Of a DNA stretch of 64,000 bases, positions 24,886 through 35,779 are shown piece by piece. The stretch is taken from positions 6,697,001 to 6,761,000 of the forward strand of contig NC_003075.7 in NCBI RefSeq assembly GCF_000001735.4. Direction: 5' to 3'. Both the position numbers and the translations under genes were made by a program. The number at the start of each line of letters is the position of its first letter. Position 1 is the stretch's first letter. Below the pieces are notes generated by a model. It saw only the letters and a program-made list of their open reading frames with translations. It searched no databases and was not told the origin of the DNA. This DNA comes from Arabidopsis thaliana (lineage: Eukaryota; Streptophyta; Magnoliopsida; Brassicales; Brassicaceae).

Positions 24886-26346
24886 CTACATAGAAGTGGA
24901 CACAATTTAAACCAAAGATTTCACAAAATCAAATACATAAACCCTAAAAATCATTAGTTAAGGTTCAACGAATTTTGAGTTTATTGAACTTATGAGAAGC
25001 AAGGAGATACAAAAGAGATAAAGCAAACCCTAGTTTTTGAAGATTGATCTGATTCAAGAATCGATCAAACAAAACCCTCAATTAAATTGACTCGTGTGAA
25101 GAATGGAGGAGAAGCTTTAAGAGATGAAATCGTTTACCGATTTTAGAAAGTCGATTGTCTCACTGAGACAAAAAAAGAGAGGCTTTTTATTTTTAATCCG
25201 ATAACGAGTTAAACCAAAGTGAACTGAGTCAAAACGTTTCCGATCATGTATACGTGGCACATTTTCATTGGAAGAGATGATTGGTTGTTTTGCATTTTTT
25301 TTTTTCTTGTTCTCTCCCTTGAAGTTGAAGAGTTTAACTTCGCTAAGAGGAACAGAGATGGACTTGAGTTTAATATGTTCTCTGTTTCTAACAAATGTTT
25401 TTTTTTTTGAGTTTTCACATACAATAAAAAATATTAAAAGTTAATTATAATTTATAAATGCATTATTATTTGTAATTTACGATTTACCATTTTCTATAAC
25501 CTTAATTAATATAGTATACAATTATTTTTCTTGAAATTTATAATTCATCAATAATAACTAATAACTATTGCATTGGAACCAATTTTTTTCCTAAATATAT
25601 TATTTAGGAATAGAGGAGTAGTTGTTTTTGGCAAAATGGTAGATTATTATAAATCTAAAGTGGTAGCAGTTAAATTTGAAAAAGATGGATGGCATAGTAA
25701 CTAAAAATTATTTACCACAATACCTTAAAAAACTATGAAGAATTGATTAATTAACTAACAGACTAATTAAAACCCATATTTGTCCTTTGAAATTATAATT
25801 TTAAATAATTTTACGAAACCTATTTAAGATTACATAATATTTTTTTTATAAACAATAACACCTTTTAAAATTATTAAAACTTATTCACTATCCAGTTTCC
25901 TAGTTTTTATATATTTTGAAGCAATAATGTTGTGCTTAAAATATATGACATCATAGTGACAAAAGAGTTTATTTGTGAAATCTCAATCACTCATTTTGAA
26001 ATGCCATTAATCCGTTTAGTTTCCATATTATTACCAAAGCCTTTCATGTAATTGGAAACTTTTGTGTTTAAGACTTAATCTTGTGTTGCAGGAGCCAAAA
26101 GAAAAAGAAAAAAACAAAAACAAAGAAATTGTAAAGAAGTGTAACTAGAAAAATCGATCACTCATCTTCAAATGTCATTATCCATCAAGTTGTCATATTA
26201 TTGCTAGACAGAAGTGGTCGTCTAGACTTAGTTGACCTGAAAAAAGAATAGTCAAAGTCTTTTATATGTGGACCTGAAATTAGACTTTGTAGTTTGTACG
26301 TAAGTTTGTGTTGCTAGAGCCTATATGAGAAAAAAAAAACAGTGGA
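24886..26346. other. intergenic with duplicated ankyrin-gene upstream region
   Basis: The UIEF1 leader and promoter lie at the left, then AT-rich spacer. From about 26160 to 26346 the sequence matches 33811-34010, the upstream region of the second ankyrin gene (cttagttgacctgaaa, gtttgtacgtaagtttgtg, ttgctagagcctatatga). It is therefore the 5' flank of ankyrin copy 1, cut off by the Copia insertion. A more diverged version of the same block lies just upstream, about 25981-26115. Confidence 0.7.
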
Positions 26347-26551
26347 TATTGGTGATTGGTTTAATCTGGTTAACTCCGGTTATCTAGATACTGGTTTAAT
26401 ATCATTTATCTTGTGTATATATAAACTAAACTTTAGTTTATTTTGTTGATGAACGTTGTAACAAACACTTAATTCTGTTAATAAAGATTCAGTTTAATCT
26501 CCGATCTTTTCTCTTCTTTTCCGTTTTACCGGAACTTCGCCGGTGTTAATA
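26347..26551 (+). repeat. 5' LTR
   Basis: 205 bp, begins tattggtgattgg and ends ggtgttaata. It contains tatatataaa at 26416-26425, a good LTR TATA box. It does not start with the usual TG; the ends are TATT...AATA. Confidence 0.93.
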
Positions 26552-26563
26552 TGGTATCAGAGC
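26552..26563 (+). other. primer binding site (initiator tRNA-Met type)
   Basis: tggtatcagagc directly follows the 5' LTR. This is the standard plant Copia sequence complementary to the 3' end of initiator methionine tRNA, used to prime minus-strand DNA. Confidence 0.92.
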
Positions 26564-26800
26564 ATATCATTTGAGCTTCCGCATATCATCGGAGATGAGT
26601 CTTTCATTGAATCATCTTTCTCTTATGAGAGTTTTTCGATTCCTACAATCGTTTGTTGCAATTTGCAATTTCTTCGTCAGCTATCTAATTTTGGTTCTGA
26701 TTCTTCTTCTTTCCTTCGATTGACCTTTTGTGGTGACGAATCTCACTTTCTTTTCATTTCGTCTCACTTTCTTTGATTTTTCTTTAACAATTTGTTAAGA

Positions 26801-27968
26801 ATGGGTTCTATGAACAATCCGTTGAATTCTTCAAGTCTTCGTCCACCTCCAGCTAGTGTTCCTGAACAATCGCGATATCAAGCTGATCAATATGAGAATC
26901 CGCATCATTTGCATACGAGTGACCACGCAGGTTTGGTTCTAGTCTCAGAACGCCTTAATACAGCTTCAGATTTCCATTCTTGGCGAAGATCTATTTGGAT
27001 GGCATTGAATGTTAGGAATAAGCTTGGATTCATAGATGGAACGATTGTGAAACCACCATTAGATCATCGTGATTATGGTGCTTGGTCTCGTTGTAATGAT
27101 ACTGTGTCTACTTGGTTGATGAACTCTGTGTCAAAGAAAATAGGCCAGAGTCTCCTTTTCATTCCAACTGCTGAAGGAATTTGGAAGAATATGTTGTCTA
27201 GGTTTAAGCAGGATGATGCTCCTAGAGTGTATGATATAGAACAGAGACTTAGCAAGATTGAGCAAGGTTCTATGGATATTAGTGCTTACTATACTGAATT
27301 GCAGACACTTTGGGAAGAACATAAGAATTATGTGGATCTTCCAGTGTGCACTTGTGGTCGTTGTGAGTGTGATGCTGCAGTTAAATGGGAAAGATTACAG
27401 CAGCGAAGTCATGTTACTAAGTTCTTGATGGGTTTGAATGAGAGTTATGAACAAACTCGTAGGCATATTTTGATGCTAAAACCGATACGTACAATTGAAG
27501 AAGCTTTCAATATTGTTACTCAAGATGAGAGACAGAAAGCCATACGTCCTACTCCTAAAGTTGATAATGTGGCGTTTCAGACTGTTTCTTATAACAGTGG
27601 TGATCCTTATATGGAGAATATGGAAAATGGATTCATTGCGGCTTATAATACAGCAAGACCAGCTCAAATTACCTCTGTGTACTAACTGTGGAAAGGTTGG
27701 TCATACTGTGCAGAAGTGTTACAAAATCATTGGCTATCCTCCTGGCTATAAGGCAGCTACATCATACAGGCAACCTCAAATACAAACTCAGCCTAGAATG
27801 CAGATGCCACAACAATCTCAACCAAGGATGCAACAACCTGTAGCAGCACAAATGCAGACAAACATGCCAAATACAGGACCAATGCAGATGATCCCTTATG
27901 CAAATCAAATGCAGATGGTTCCATACTCGAATTCAATGCAGATGGCGAATGCTGCTTATGCTGAATAA
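26801..27968 (+). pseudogene. Copia gag, frameshifted
   Basis: The gag frame starts at the ATG at 26801 (MGSMNNPLNSSS) and shows the UBN2/retrotransposon gag region (ASDFHSWRRSIWMALNVRNK, GIWKNMLSRFKQ). Near 27655-27685 the frame shifts. The nucleocapsid zinc knuckle (CTNCGKVGHTVQKC) continues in another frame to 27968. A stop codon at 27966-27968 then separates it from the protease part, which is in that same frame. A glutamine/methionine-rich repeat (MQMVPY type) precedes the stop. The damage is described only; the element is inactive. Confidence 0.9.
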
Positions 27969-27983
27969 GGTTCTTTTGTTCCA

Positions 27984-28760
27984 ATGATGCCGCATGTTAC
28001 CAGTGGAGGTAATAATCTAAACTTGCAAGATCTTTCTCAAGATCAGATACAACATCTTATTTCACAATTCAATGCTCAAGTTCGGGTTCAAGAGCCTGCA
28101 GCTACTTCTATTTATACCTCTAGTCCTACTGCTACTATTACTGAACATGGCTTGATGGCACAAACATCTACTTCTGGTACAATTCCTTTTCCTTCTACTA
28201 GCTTGAAATATGAAAATAATAATCTCACCTTTCAGAATCATACTCTTTCTTCCTTACAAAATGTTTTATCAAGTGATGCTTGGATTATTGATAGTGGTGC
28301 TTCTAGTCATGTCTGTTCGGATTTAACAATGTTTAGGGAATTAATACATGTGTCTGGTGTAACTGTTACATTACCAAATGGTACTAGGGTTGCAATTACA
28401 CACACAGGAACCATTTGCATCACGTCTACTCTCATTCTGCATAATGTTTTACTTGTTCCTGATTTCAAATTTAACTTGATTAGTGTCTGTTGTCTTGTTA
28501 AAACCTTGTCTTACTCGGCTCATTTCTTTGCTGATTGTTGTTATATCCAGGAACTTACTCGGGGCTTGATGATTGGGAGGGGTAAAACCTACAATAATCT
28601 CTATATTCTTGAGACACAACGTACATCCTTCTCACCATCACTACCTGCAGCTAGTTCATTCACTGGAACCGTTCAAGATGATTGTCTTCTGTGGCACCAG
28701 CGTCTAGGCATCCGTCATTACCTGCATTACAGAAACTTGTTAGTTCAATTCCTTCTTTAA
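27984..28760 (+). pseudogene. Copia protease and start of integrase (broken)
   Basis: Same frame as the zinc-knuckle part after the stop at 27966. It carries the aspartic protease signature WIIDSGASSHVCSD and then the pre-integrase zinc region LLWHQRLG. The frame is lost at about 28705 by a small deletion and terminates at 28760, while the homologous reading continues one frame over. Confidence 0.88.
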
Positions 28761-31570
28761 AGTCTGTTTCATCTACTGCTTCGCATTGTAGAATTAGTCC
28801 TTTAGCTAAGCAGAAAAGATTAGCATATGTTTCTCATAATAATCTAGCGTCTAGTCCATTTGATTTGATTCATTTAGACATTTGGGGTCCTTTTAGTATT
28901 GAGTCTGTTGATGGTTTTAGATACTTCTTAACTTTGGTTGATGATTGTACAAGAACCACTTGGGTTTATATGATGAAAAATAAAAGTGAAGTTTCCAATA
29001 TATTTCCTGTCTTTGTTAAGCTCATTTTCACTCAATATAATGCCAAAATTAAAGCAATTAGGTCTGATAATGTAAAAGAACTAGCTTTCACCAAATTTGT
29101 TAAAGAACAAGGAATGATACATCAATTTTCTTGTGCTTACACTCCTCAACAGAATTCTGTTGTTGAGCGTAAGCATCAACACTTGTTAAACATAGCTAGG
29201 TCTTTATTATTTCAGTCGAATGTACCTTTGCAATATTGGAGTGATTGTGTTCTTACTGCAGCTTATTTGATTAATCGTTTGCCTTCTCCATTGTTAGACA
29301 ACAAAACTCCATTTGAACTTCTTTTAAAGAAAATTCCAGATTATACTCTTTTGAAAAGTTGTCTTTGCTATGCATCAACTAATGTTCATGATAGGAATAA
29401 GTTTAGTCCTAGAGCTAGACCATGTGTGTTTTTAGGATATCCTTCAGGATACAAAGGTTATAAGGTTTTAGATTTAGAGTCTCATTCCATTTCCATTACT
29501 CGTAATGTGGTTTTTCATGAAACAAAGTTTCCATTTAAAACAAGTAAATTTTTAAAAGAATCTGTTGACATGTTTCCTAATTCCATTTTACCATTGCCTG
29601 CACCATTGCATTTTGTAGAAAGCATGCCTCTTGATGATGATTTACGTGCTGATGATAACAATGCTTCTACATCTAATTCTGCATCATCTGCATCATCTAT
29701 TCCACCTTTACCTAGTACTGTGAATACTCAGAACACAGATGCATTAGATATAGATACTAATTCTGTACCTATTGCTAGACCGAAAAGAAATGCTAAAGCA
29801 CCTGCTTATTTGTCTGAGTATCACTGTAATTCGGTTCCTTTTCTTTCTTCACTTTCACCTACTACTTCTACTTCCATTGAAACACCATCATCATCTATTC
29901 CACCTAAAAAGATCACTACTCCATATCCTATGTCCACAGCCATTTCCTATGATAAACTTACTCCACTTTTTCATTCTTATATATGTGCTTATAATGTTGA
30001 AACTGAGCCAAAGGCTTTTACTCAAGCCATGAAATCTGAAAAGTGGACTAGAGCGGCTAATGAAGAGCTTCATGCTCTTGAGCAGAATAAGACTTGGATT
30101 GTGGAATCTTTGACTGAGGGTAAAAATGTTGTAGGTTGCAAGTGGGTTTTCACAATAAAGTATAACCCCGATGGAAGTATTGAACGATATAAAGCACGGT
30201 TGGTTGCTCAAGGCTTTACTCAGCAGGAGGGAATTGATTATATGGAGACTTTTTCACCTGTGGCAAAGTTTGGCAGTGTGAAATTGTTACTTGGACTTGC
30301 TGCTGCAACTGGTTGGAGCTTAACGCAGATGGATGTTTCTAATGCCTTCTTACATGGAGAGCTTGATGAGGAAATCTACATGAGTCTGCCACAAGGTTAT
30401 ACTCCACCAACTGGTATAAGTTTGCCTTCTAAACCGGTATGTCGACTCTTGAAATCTCTTTATGGCTTAAAACAAGCATCTAGACAGTGGTATAAGAGAT
30501 TATCTTCAGTCTTCTTGGGAGCAAACTTTATTCAGTCACCTGCAGATAACACTATGTTTGTGAAAGTCAGTTGTACTTCAATCATTGTGGTGTTAGTCTA
30601 TGTTGATGACTTGATGATTGCAAGTAATGATAGCTCAGCAGTGGAGAATTTGAAAGAATTATTGAGATCTGAGTTCAAAATAAAGGATTTAGGACCAGCT
30701 AGATTTTTTCTAGGATTGGAGATTGCTAGATCTTCTGAGGGAATTTCTGTCTGTCAACGCAAATATGCTCAAAATTTGCTTGAAGATGTAGGGCTTTCTG
30801 GTTGTAAACCAAGCTCAATCCCCATGGATCCTAACCTGCACCTGACTAAAGAGATGGGAACCTTACTGCCAAATGCGACTTCCTATAGAGAGCTTGTTGG
30901 ACGATTGTTATACTTGTGCATTACTCGTCCTGATATAACTTTTGCAGTACATACTTTGAGTCAGTTTCTCTCTGCACCAACTGACATTCATATGCAAGCT
31001 GCTCACAAGGTTCTGCGATATCTCAAAGGTAATCCTGGTCAGGGTTTGATGTATTCTGCTTCTTCTGAGTTGTGTTTAAATGGTTTCTCAGATGCTGATT
31101 GGGGTACTTGCAAAGATTCAAGGAGATCTGTTACTGGTTTTTGCATTTATCTTGGTACATCTTTGATTACATGGAAGAGTAAGAAGCAATCTGTGGTTAG
31201 TCGGAGTAGTACAGAATCTGAATATAGAAGCTTAGCACAAGCCACTTGTGAGATTATCTGGTTGCAACAGCTGCTCAAAGACTTGCATGTGACTATGACT
31301 TGTCCGGCTAAACTCTTTTGCGACAACAAATCTGCACTACACTTGGCGACGAATCCAGTCTTTCATGAGCGTACCAAGCATATTGAAATCGACTGTCACA
31401 CTGTAAGAGACCAAATCAAGGCTGGAAAACTGAAGACTCTACATGTTCCAACAGGAAACCAGCTTGCAGACATTCTAACCAAGCCACTTCACCCAGGTCC
31501 TTTCCATAGTTTACTCAAACGCATGTCATTATCAAATCTTTATCTCCCTCTTCAACAGCAAGGAAGATAA
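28706..31570 (+). pseudogene. Copia integrase, reverse transcriptase and RNase H
   Basis: A long open frame continues the pol polyprotein to a TAA at 31568-31570. Integrase: [15 protein letters not shown] (the usual Gly and Phe of the RSDNGKEF block are changed) and [14 protein letters not shown]. Reverse transcriptase: [37 protein letters not shown], and YVDDLMIA as catalytic box. RNase [31 protein letters not shown], and [10 protein letters not shown]. This frame alone is intact, but it has no start of its own and is separated from gag and protease by the upstream breaks. Confidence 0.92.
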
Positions 31571-31572
31571 GA

Positions 31573-31585
31573 TTTGAGGGGGGTG
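31573..31585 (+). other. polypurine tract
   Basis: A purine-rich stretch (gaggggggtg) immediately before the 3' LTR, the expected plus-strand primer site of an LTR retrotransposon. Confidence 0.8.
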
Positions 31586-31790
31586 TATTGGTGATTGGTT
31601 TAATCTGGTTAACTCCGGTTATCTAGATACTGGTTTAATATCATTTATCTTGTGTATATATAAACTAAACCTTAGTTTATTTTGTTGATGAACGTTGTAA
31701 CAAACACTTAATTCTGTTAATAACGATTCAGTTCAATCTCCGATCTTCTCTCTTCTTTTCCGTTTCACCGGAACTTCGCCGGTGTTAATA
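31586..31790 (+). repeat. 3' LTR
   Basis: 205 bp, same length and ends as the 5' LTR, with five substitutions relative to it. Followed by the target duplication gtgga at 31791-31795. Confidence 0.93.
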
Positions 31791-31812
31791 GTGGAGGCAG
31801 CAGAAGCTTGGA

Positions 31813-32345
31813 TGCCTAGTGTAGCTATGTCGATTGTTGTGGATATTAGTAGAGTATCAGATTCGGTAGCTCAAAATGCAAATTTGAGTCGGAGTTGGGT
31901 ACGAGCACTCAAGATGAAAATATCTTTGCAAGATTGAAGAAGGTGGCTCAAGTTGGAGATATAGAAAGACTCTACGAGTTGATAGCGGAAGATCCAAACA
32001 TTTTAGACCACTTTGATCAAGTATCTTTTTGTGAGACGCCACTACACATTGCAGCTGAAAAAGGGCAAACTCATTTCGCCATGGAACTAATGACTCTTAA
32101 GCCGTCTCTTGCTTTGAAGCTAAACGTGTTAGGTTTCAGCCCACTGCATTTAGCCTTACAAAACAACCACATTCGAACGGTGAGAGGGTTAGTGGCAATC
32201 AACAGCAGCTTAGTTAGCATCAAGGGAAGAGGAATGATTACTCCTTTGCATCATGTGGCTCGAATAGGAGATGCGGAATTGTTGAGTGAGTTCTTGTTTG
32301 CTTGTCCTTCTTCTATAAACGATTTGACGAGTAAGTGTGAGACAG
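31813..32345 (+). pseudogene. ankyrin-repeat/PGG gene, copy 1, disrupted and truncated
   Basis: Collinear with copy 2 at 34020 onward. It encodes ankyrin repeats (ETPLHIAAEKGQTHF, FSPLHLALQNNH, ITPLHHVARIGDAELLSEFL). Four lesions are visible. A Copia element sits just upstream in its 5' region. One base is missing near 31893, shifting the original start frame. The ATG at the second possible start is ACG. Homology stops at about 32345, after which unrelated sequence follows. The open frame from 31895 begins with TTG, not ATG. Unlike copy 2 it keeps a 120-bp segment (32221-32340) encoding one ankyrin repeat. The C-terminal PGG/membrane part is absent. Not a functional gene as it stands. Confidence 0.88.
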
Positions 32346-32361
32346 AAGATTGCAATCTTCA

Positions 32362-32488
32362 GGCCAGCTCGAGCTCCGGTGAAACCTTGATGATTTCCTT
32401 TTGCTGCTTCCTCTTCACGCACCAGAAGAGGCAGCCACCAACCACCAGTAGGGCAAAGATGCCCAACAAGATCAGGTAGAATTGTCCT
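32362..32488 (-). pseudogene. captured fragment of a membrane-protein coding sequence, copy A
   Basis: Abuts the truncated ankyrin copy. Read on the minus strand it gives a transmembrane-like stretch LILLGIFALLVVGGCLFWC followed by KRKQQKEII and PELELA, the look of a membrane span plus juxtamembrane basic region. A second, altered copy lies at 32873-33010. I cannot name the parent gene. Confidence 0.55.
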
Positions 32489-33810
32489 GGTAGCAATAAT
32501 AGATAGGATCCATCATATTTGGTCCGCTCTCCATCTAAAAATTTATCTAGATATTGTTCTTAATCTTTGTTCTAAGAAGTGTTTGATTCAATAAACATAT
32601 CTTGGTTGCTCAATGATGTCTTTCCGAGGAGTCAAGAAGTAGAGCGCAAATTTCGATTGGAAATTGTTTCGCTGAGTTTGTTTTATGAAGTAATGGTTTG
32701 TTTTGTTTTGAACTTTGAAGGGTAACTAACAGTCTAATAAATCTTAGTGCTCTAACACTAAATTAGTTATACTTTAGGACACAAGTAAAGTATAACTAAC
32801 TGTCTAATAAGTCTTAGTGCTCTAACACTAAATTTCCACAATCCATCTCTTGATATCTTCACGTCATTCACCGGCCAGCTCGAGCTCCGGTAAAATCTTG
32901 ATGATTTGTTTCTGCTGCTAGCTTCCTCTTCACGCACCAGAAGAGCGTGAAGAGGAAGCAACCAACCACAAGTAGGGCAAGGATGCCAACAAAATCAGGT
33001 AGAATTGTCCTCGTGGGATAGGATCTGTAACATCTAGTCCGCCCATCTACAAAAACATCTACAAAAAGTTAATATTAGGCTAATGGGATTACCCCTTTGA
33101 TATTTAATGGATGTCTCTTGGCGCAGTGTTTTTGAAGACACTCGGTCATTCCGGCGTTTCGTTTATTAGATGATATTTCAGTTATTTTTGGATATTTTGG
33201 ATATTTTCTAGTATTTACTATTTTTATATATTTATCAAGTATTTTGGATTATTTGGTCTATAAATAACTAATATTTTTAGATATATAATTATATTTCGAA
33301 TATTTTCATATATCCAAAATATTTTGGTTCTTTCGGTTATAGAATTTGGTATTCATTCGGTTATTTTCAAATTTTTGGTTCGATTCGGTTAATGACCTAA
33401 ATTGCTACTAATGAGATAACTCCCAATTGTTCTTCTTTCATGGAGTATCATATAAATCTCAAATGGTTTATGCATGGGTTCACATGCAAGAGGCATAGCG
33501 ATCAAAAATTAATCAAAAATTACATATCTTAATTTTACGTGAGTTATTGGTCAATTAGATATTGACATGTATGAAATTATTTCTTTTAAAAAAATTTTTA
33601 GCATGGATATTAATTAATTACAATTAATATTGAAATTCAAAATAGCAATATAAATGATTTAACATTGATTTAATTGGATAAAAAGTTGTATTTATCGTTA
33701 TAATATAATATTTCTATTCGTAAAATCAAATACAAAAATGTACCTAATAAATGTAAAATTTTAATTATATTTGAATCACTAATAACGCTAGTGAAAGATA
33801 TTTTTAATTA
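32489..33810. other. scrambled spacer between ankyrin copies
   Basis: Contains a direct repeat of about 42 bp (32723 and 32790; tcttagtgctctaacacta in both), the second captured fragment, and an AT-rich tract (33180-33420) with degenerate ggatattttgg and ttcggttattt motifs typical of decayed transposon DNA. No intact gene. Confidence 0.6.
32873..33010 (-). pseudogene. captured membrane-protein fragment, copy B
   Basis: Direct repeat of 32362-32488 (ggccagctcgagctccgg ... caggtagaattgtcct). It has a small internal insertion that makes an inverted gcgtgaagaggaagc / cttcctcttcacgc pair, and frame changes. Not coding. Confidence 0.55.
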
Positions 33811-34013
33811 ATGTCATTATCCATCTAGTTGTCATATTATTGCTAGACAGAAGTGTATGGACTTAGTTGACCTGAAATAAGAATAGTCAAAGTCTTTTAT
33901 GTGGTGGACCTGAAATTAGACTAATCAAAGTCTTTGTGTTTACTTTGTAGTTTGTACGTAAGTTTGTGTTGCTAGAGCCTATATGAAAAAAAAAAAAAAA
34001 CAAAGCAGCAGAA

Positions 34014-35464
34014 GTGTGGATGCCTAGTGAAGCTATGTCGATTGTTGTGGATGTTAGTAGAGTATCAGATTCGGTAGCTCAAGATGCAAATTTGAGTCGG
34101 AGTTCGGGTATGAGCACTCAAGATGAAAACATCTATGCAAGATTGAAGACGGTGGCTCAAGTTGGAGATATAGAAAGACTCTACGAGTTGATAGCAGAAG
34201 ATCCAAACATTTTAGACCACTTTGATAAAGTGTCTTTTTGTGAGACGCCACTACACATTGCAGCTGAAAAAGGGCAAACTCATTTCGCCATGGAACTAAT
34301 GACTCTTAAGCCGTCACTTGCTTTGAAGCTAAACGTGTCAGGTTTCAGCCCACTGCATTTAGCCTTACAAAACAACCACATTCAAACGGTGAGAGGGTTA
34401 GTGGCAATCAACAGCAGCTTAGTTAGCATATAGACAGTTGTGCACATTTCTGTCAAGAACCACCAATGTTTTGCATTTAAGGTTTTATTGGGATGGATTA
34501 AGAGAGCAAACAGAAAGGAAATCTTGGACTGGAAGGATGAAGATGGTAACACAGTCTTCCATATCGCTGCATTGATTAATCAGACTGAGGTAAGAGAATC
34601 ATTTTGGTCCATGAAAATGGATAAATATGTTCCCATGACCTTAGTATAGGCATTTTATTCTTATCAGTGAAGGATTCTTTATCCTCGAATTGTTGGTTGA
34701 GGTGTAGTCAATTTTTGCAGGTGATGAAATTGCTGCGTAAAACCGTTAAAGTAAAAGCCAAGAACTTGGATGGCAAAACCGCGATGGACATACTTCAAAC
34801 TCACCAATCTCCATGTTTCCCTGTAGCAAAAAAACTTCTCCGAAGTGCTAAAGAAAGACCATTTTGTGGTTCCACAACGACTCTTGCGGGATATTTGAGC
34901 AGAAATCTTTCGTTTATTGAGAAACGGAACTCTCTCTTGGGGCTGAGCAATTTGAGCATGACTAAAGACAGGTCTATAAACGCTAGTGACCCACGCAATG
35001 CAATACTTGTGGTGGCTATACTGATAGTAACAGCTACATACCAGGCTGGTCTCAGTCCTCCCGGCGGATTTTGGCAGGATACAAATGATGGCAGGTATGG
35101 TCACATGGCTGGGCAGATGACTATGCCGTTCATCTATGCCTTTTTCTTTATTGGCCTCAACGGATTTGCCTTCGTATCATCTCTATATGTGATAATAATC
35201 ATCACAATTGGACTCCCCAAGTGGAAGTTACTTTACGGTTCAGTGGCGGCTTTAAGTATCGCTGCTTTAGCATCATACAGCACTATATTCCCAAGTTCAT
35301 ATGACGCAAATAGCTATCTCTCAGTGCTCACCTTCCTCTGTGCATACATATCGATTATATGTATCATGATGTTTGCTACATTCATGGCTTTCATTGTTGA
35401 TAAACATCGTCGGTACCAAGTGGACTTCCCAGCGAGCTGCTTCAGCTCATCTCAGGAGCCATGA
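34014..35464 (+). pseudogene. ankyrin-repeat/PGG membrane protein, copy 2, with in-frame stop
   Basis: Exon A from the ATG at 34014 (MWMPSEAMSIVV) runs to a TAG at 34431-34433. The same frame continues (TVVHISVKNHQ) to a GT donor after 34589 and resumes at 34721 (VMKLLRKTVKVK) to the TGA ending at 35464, after 247 codons. Ankyrin repeats lie at the N-terminus. The C-terminal half has the PGG domain (DPRNAILVVAILIVTATYQA, SPPGGFWQD) and about four membrane spans, as in the ACD6-like plasma-membrane family linked to defence signalling. Compared with copy 1, 120 bp are replaced by ata, which removes 39 codons net in frame and creates the TAG. Recalled as At4g11000. An annotated intron over the stop could rescue it, but I see no strong splice sites that demand one. 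Confidence 0.8.
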
Positions 35465-35779
35465 AGCGTATACCTGTTATTTTTTGTTTATTTTTGTTGC
35501 TCTGTTAAAGTGTATTATCTCATGTACTATATTCTCATTATTATAGTATAGAATAGTTATTCTACTTAAAACATGAAACAAGAGAGAAGAATTGAACAAT
35601 ATAGATTCAAACATCCCATACTTATTGCTTATGCTCTGTTTACTGAGTTCACCGGGGAAAAATCAAAACCCGGAATGTGTTTGTATCCGTAACAACTGTT
35701 TCTTGTTTTTATTGTATGGGTAAGAAAAGAAAAGAAAAACCAATGTGATTTGATTTCAAAAGACAAGAGGAAGAGGGAT

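Larger units (their letters stand above)
26347..31790 (+). mobile_element. Copia-type LTR retrotransposon, complete ends, defective coding
   Basis: Two 205-bp LTRs (26347-26551 and 31586-31790) flank an internal region with gag, protease, integrase, reverse transcriptase and RNase H in Copia order. The host flanks carry the 5-bp target duplication gtgga (26342-26346 and 31791-31795). The LTRs differ at five positions by my alignment (about 97.6% identical), pointing to a young insertion on the order of one to two million years at usual plant rates (inference). The polyprotein is interrupted by two frameshifts and one stop, so the copy cannot make its own proteins. It inserted into the 5' region of ankyrin copy 1. 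Recalled as At4g10990. Confidence 0.96.

Noticed and set aside
29891..30211. Minus-strand ORFs inside the Copia element (also 27073-27322 and 27476-27667)
   Set aside because: Reverse-strand shadows of gag and pol.
31895..32479. Ankyrin copy 1 as a functional 194-residue protein
   Set aside because: The frame begins with TTG, the homologous ATG is mutated, a base is missing upstream, a retrotransposon sits before it, and the last ~40 residues read through a captured antisense fragment.
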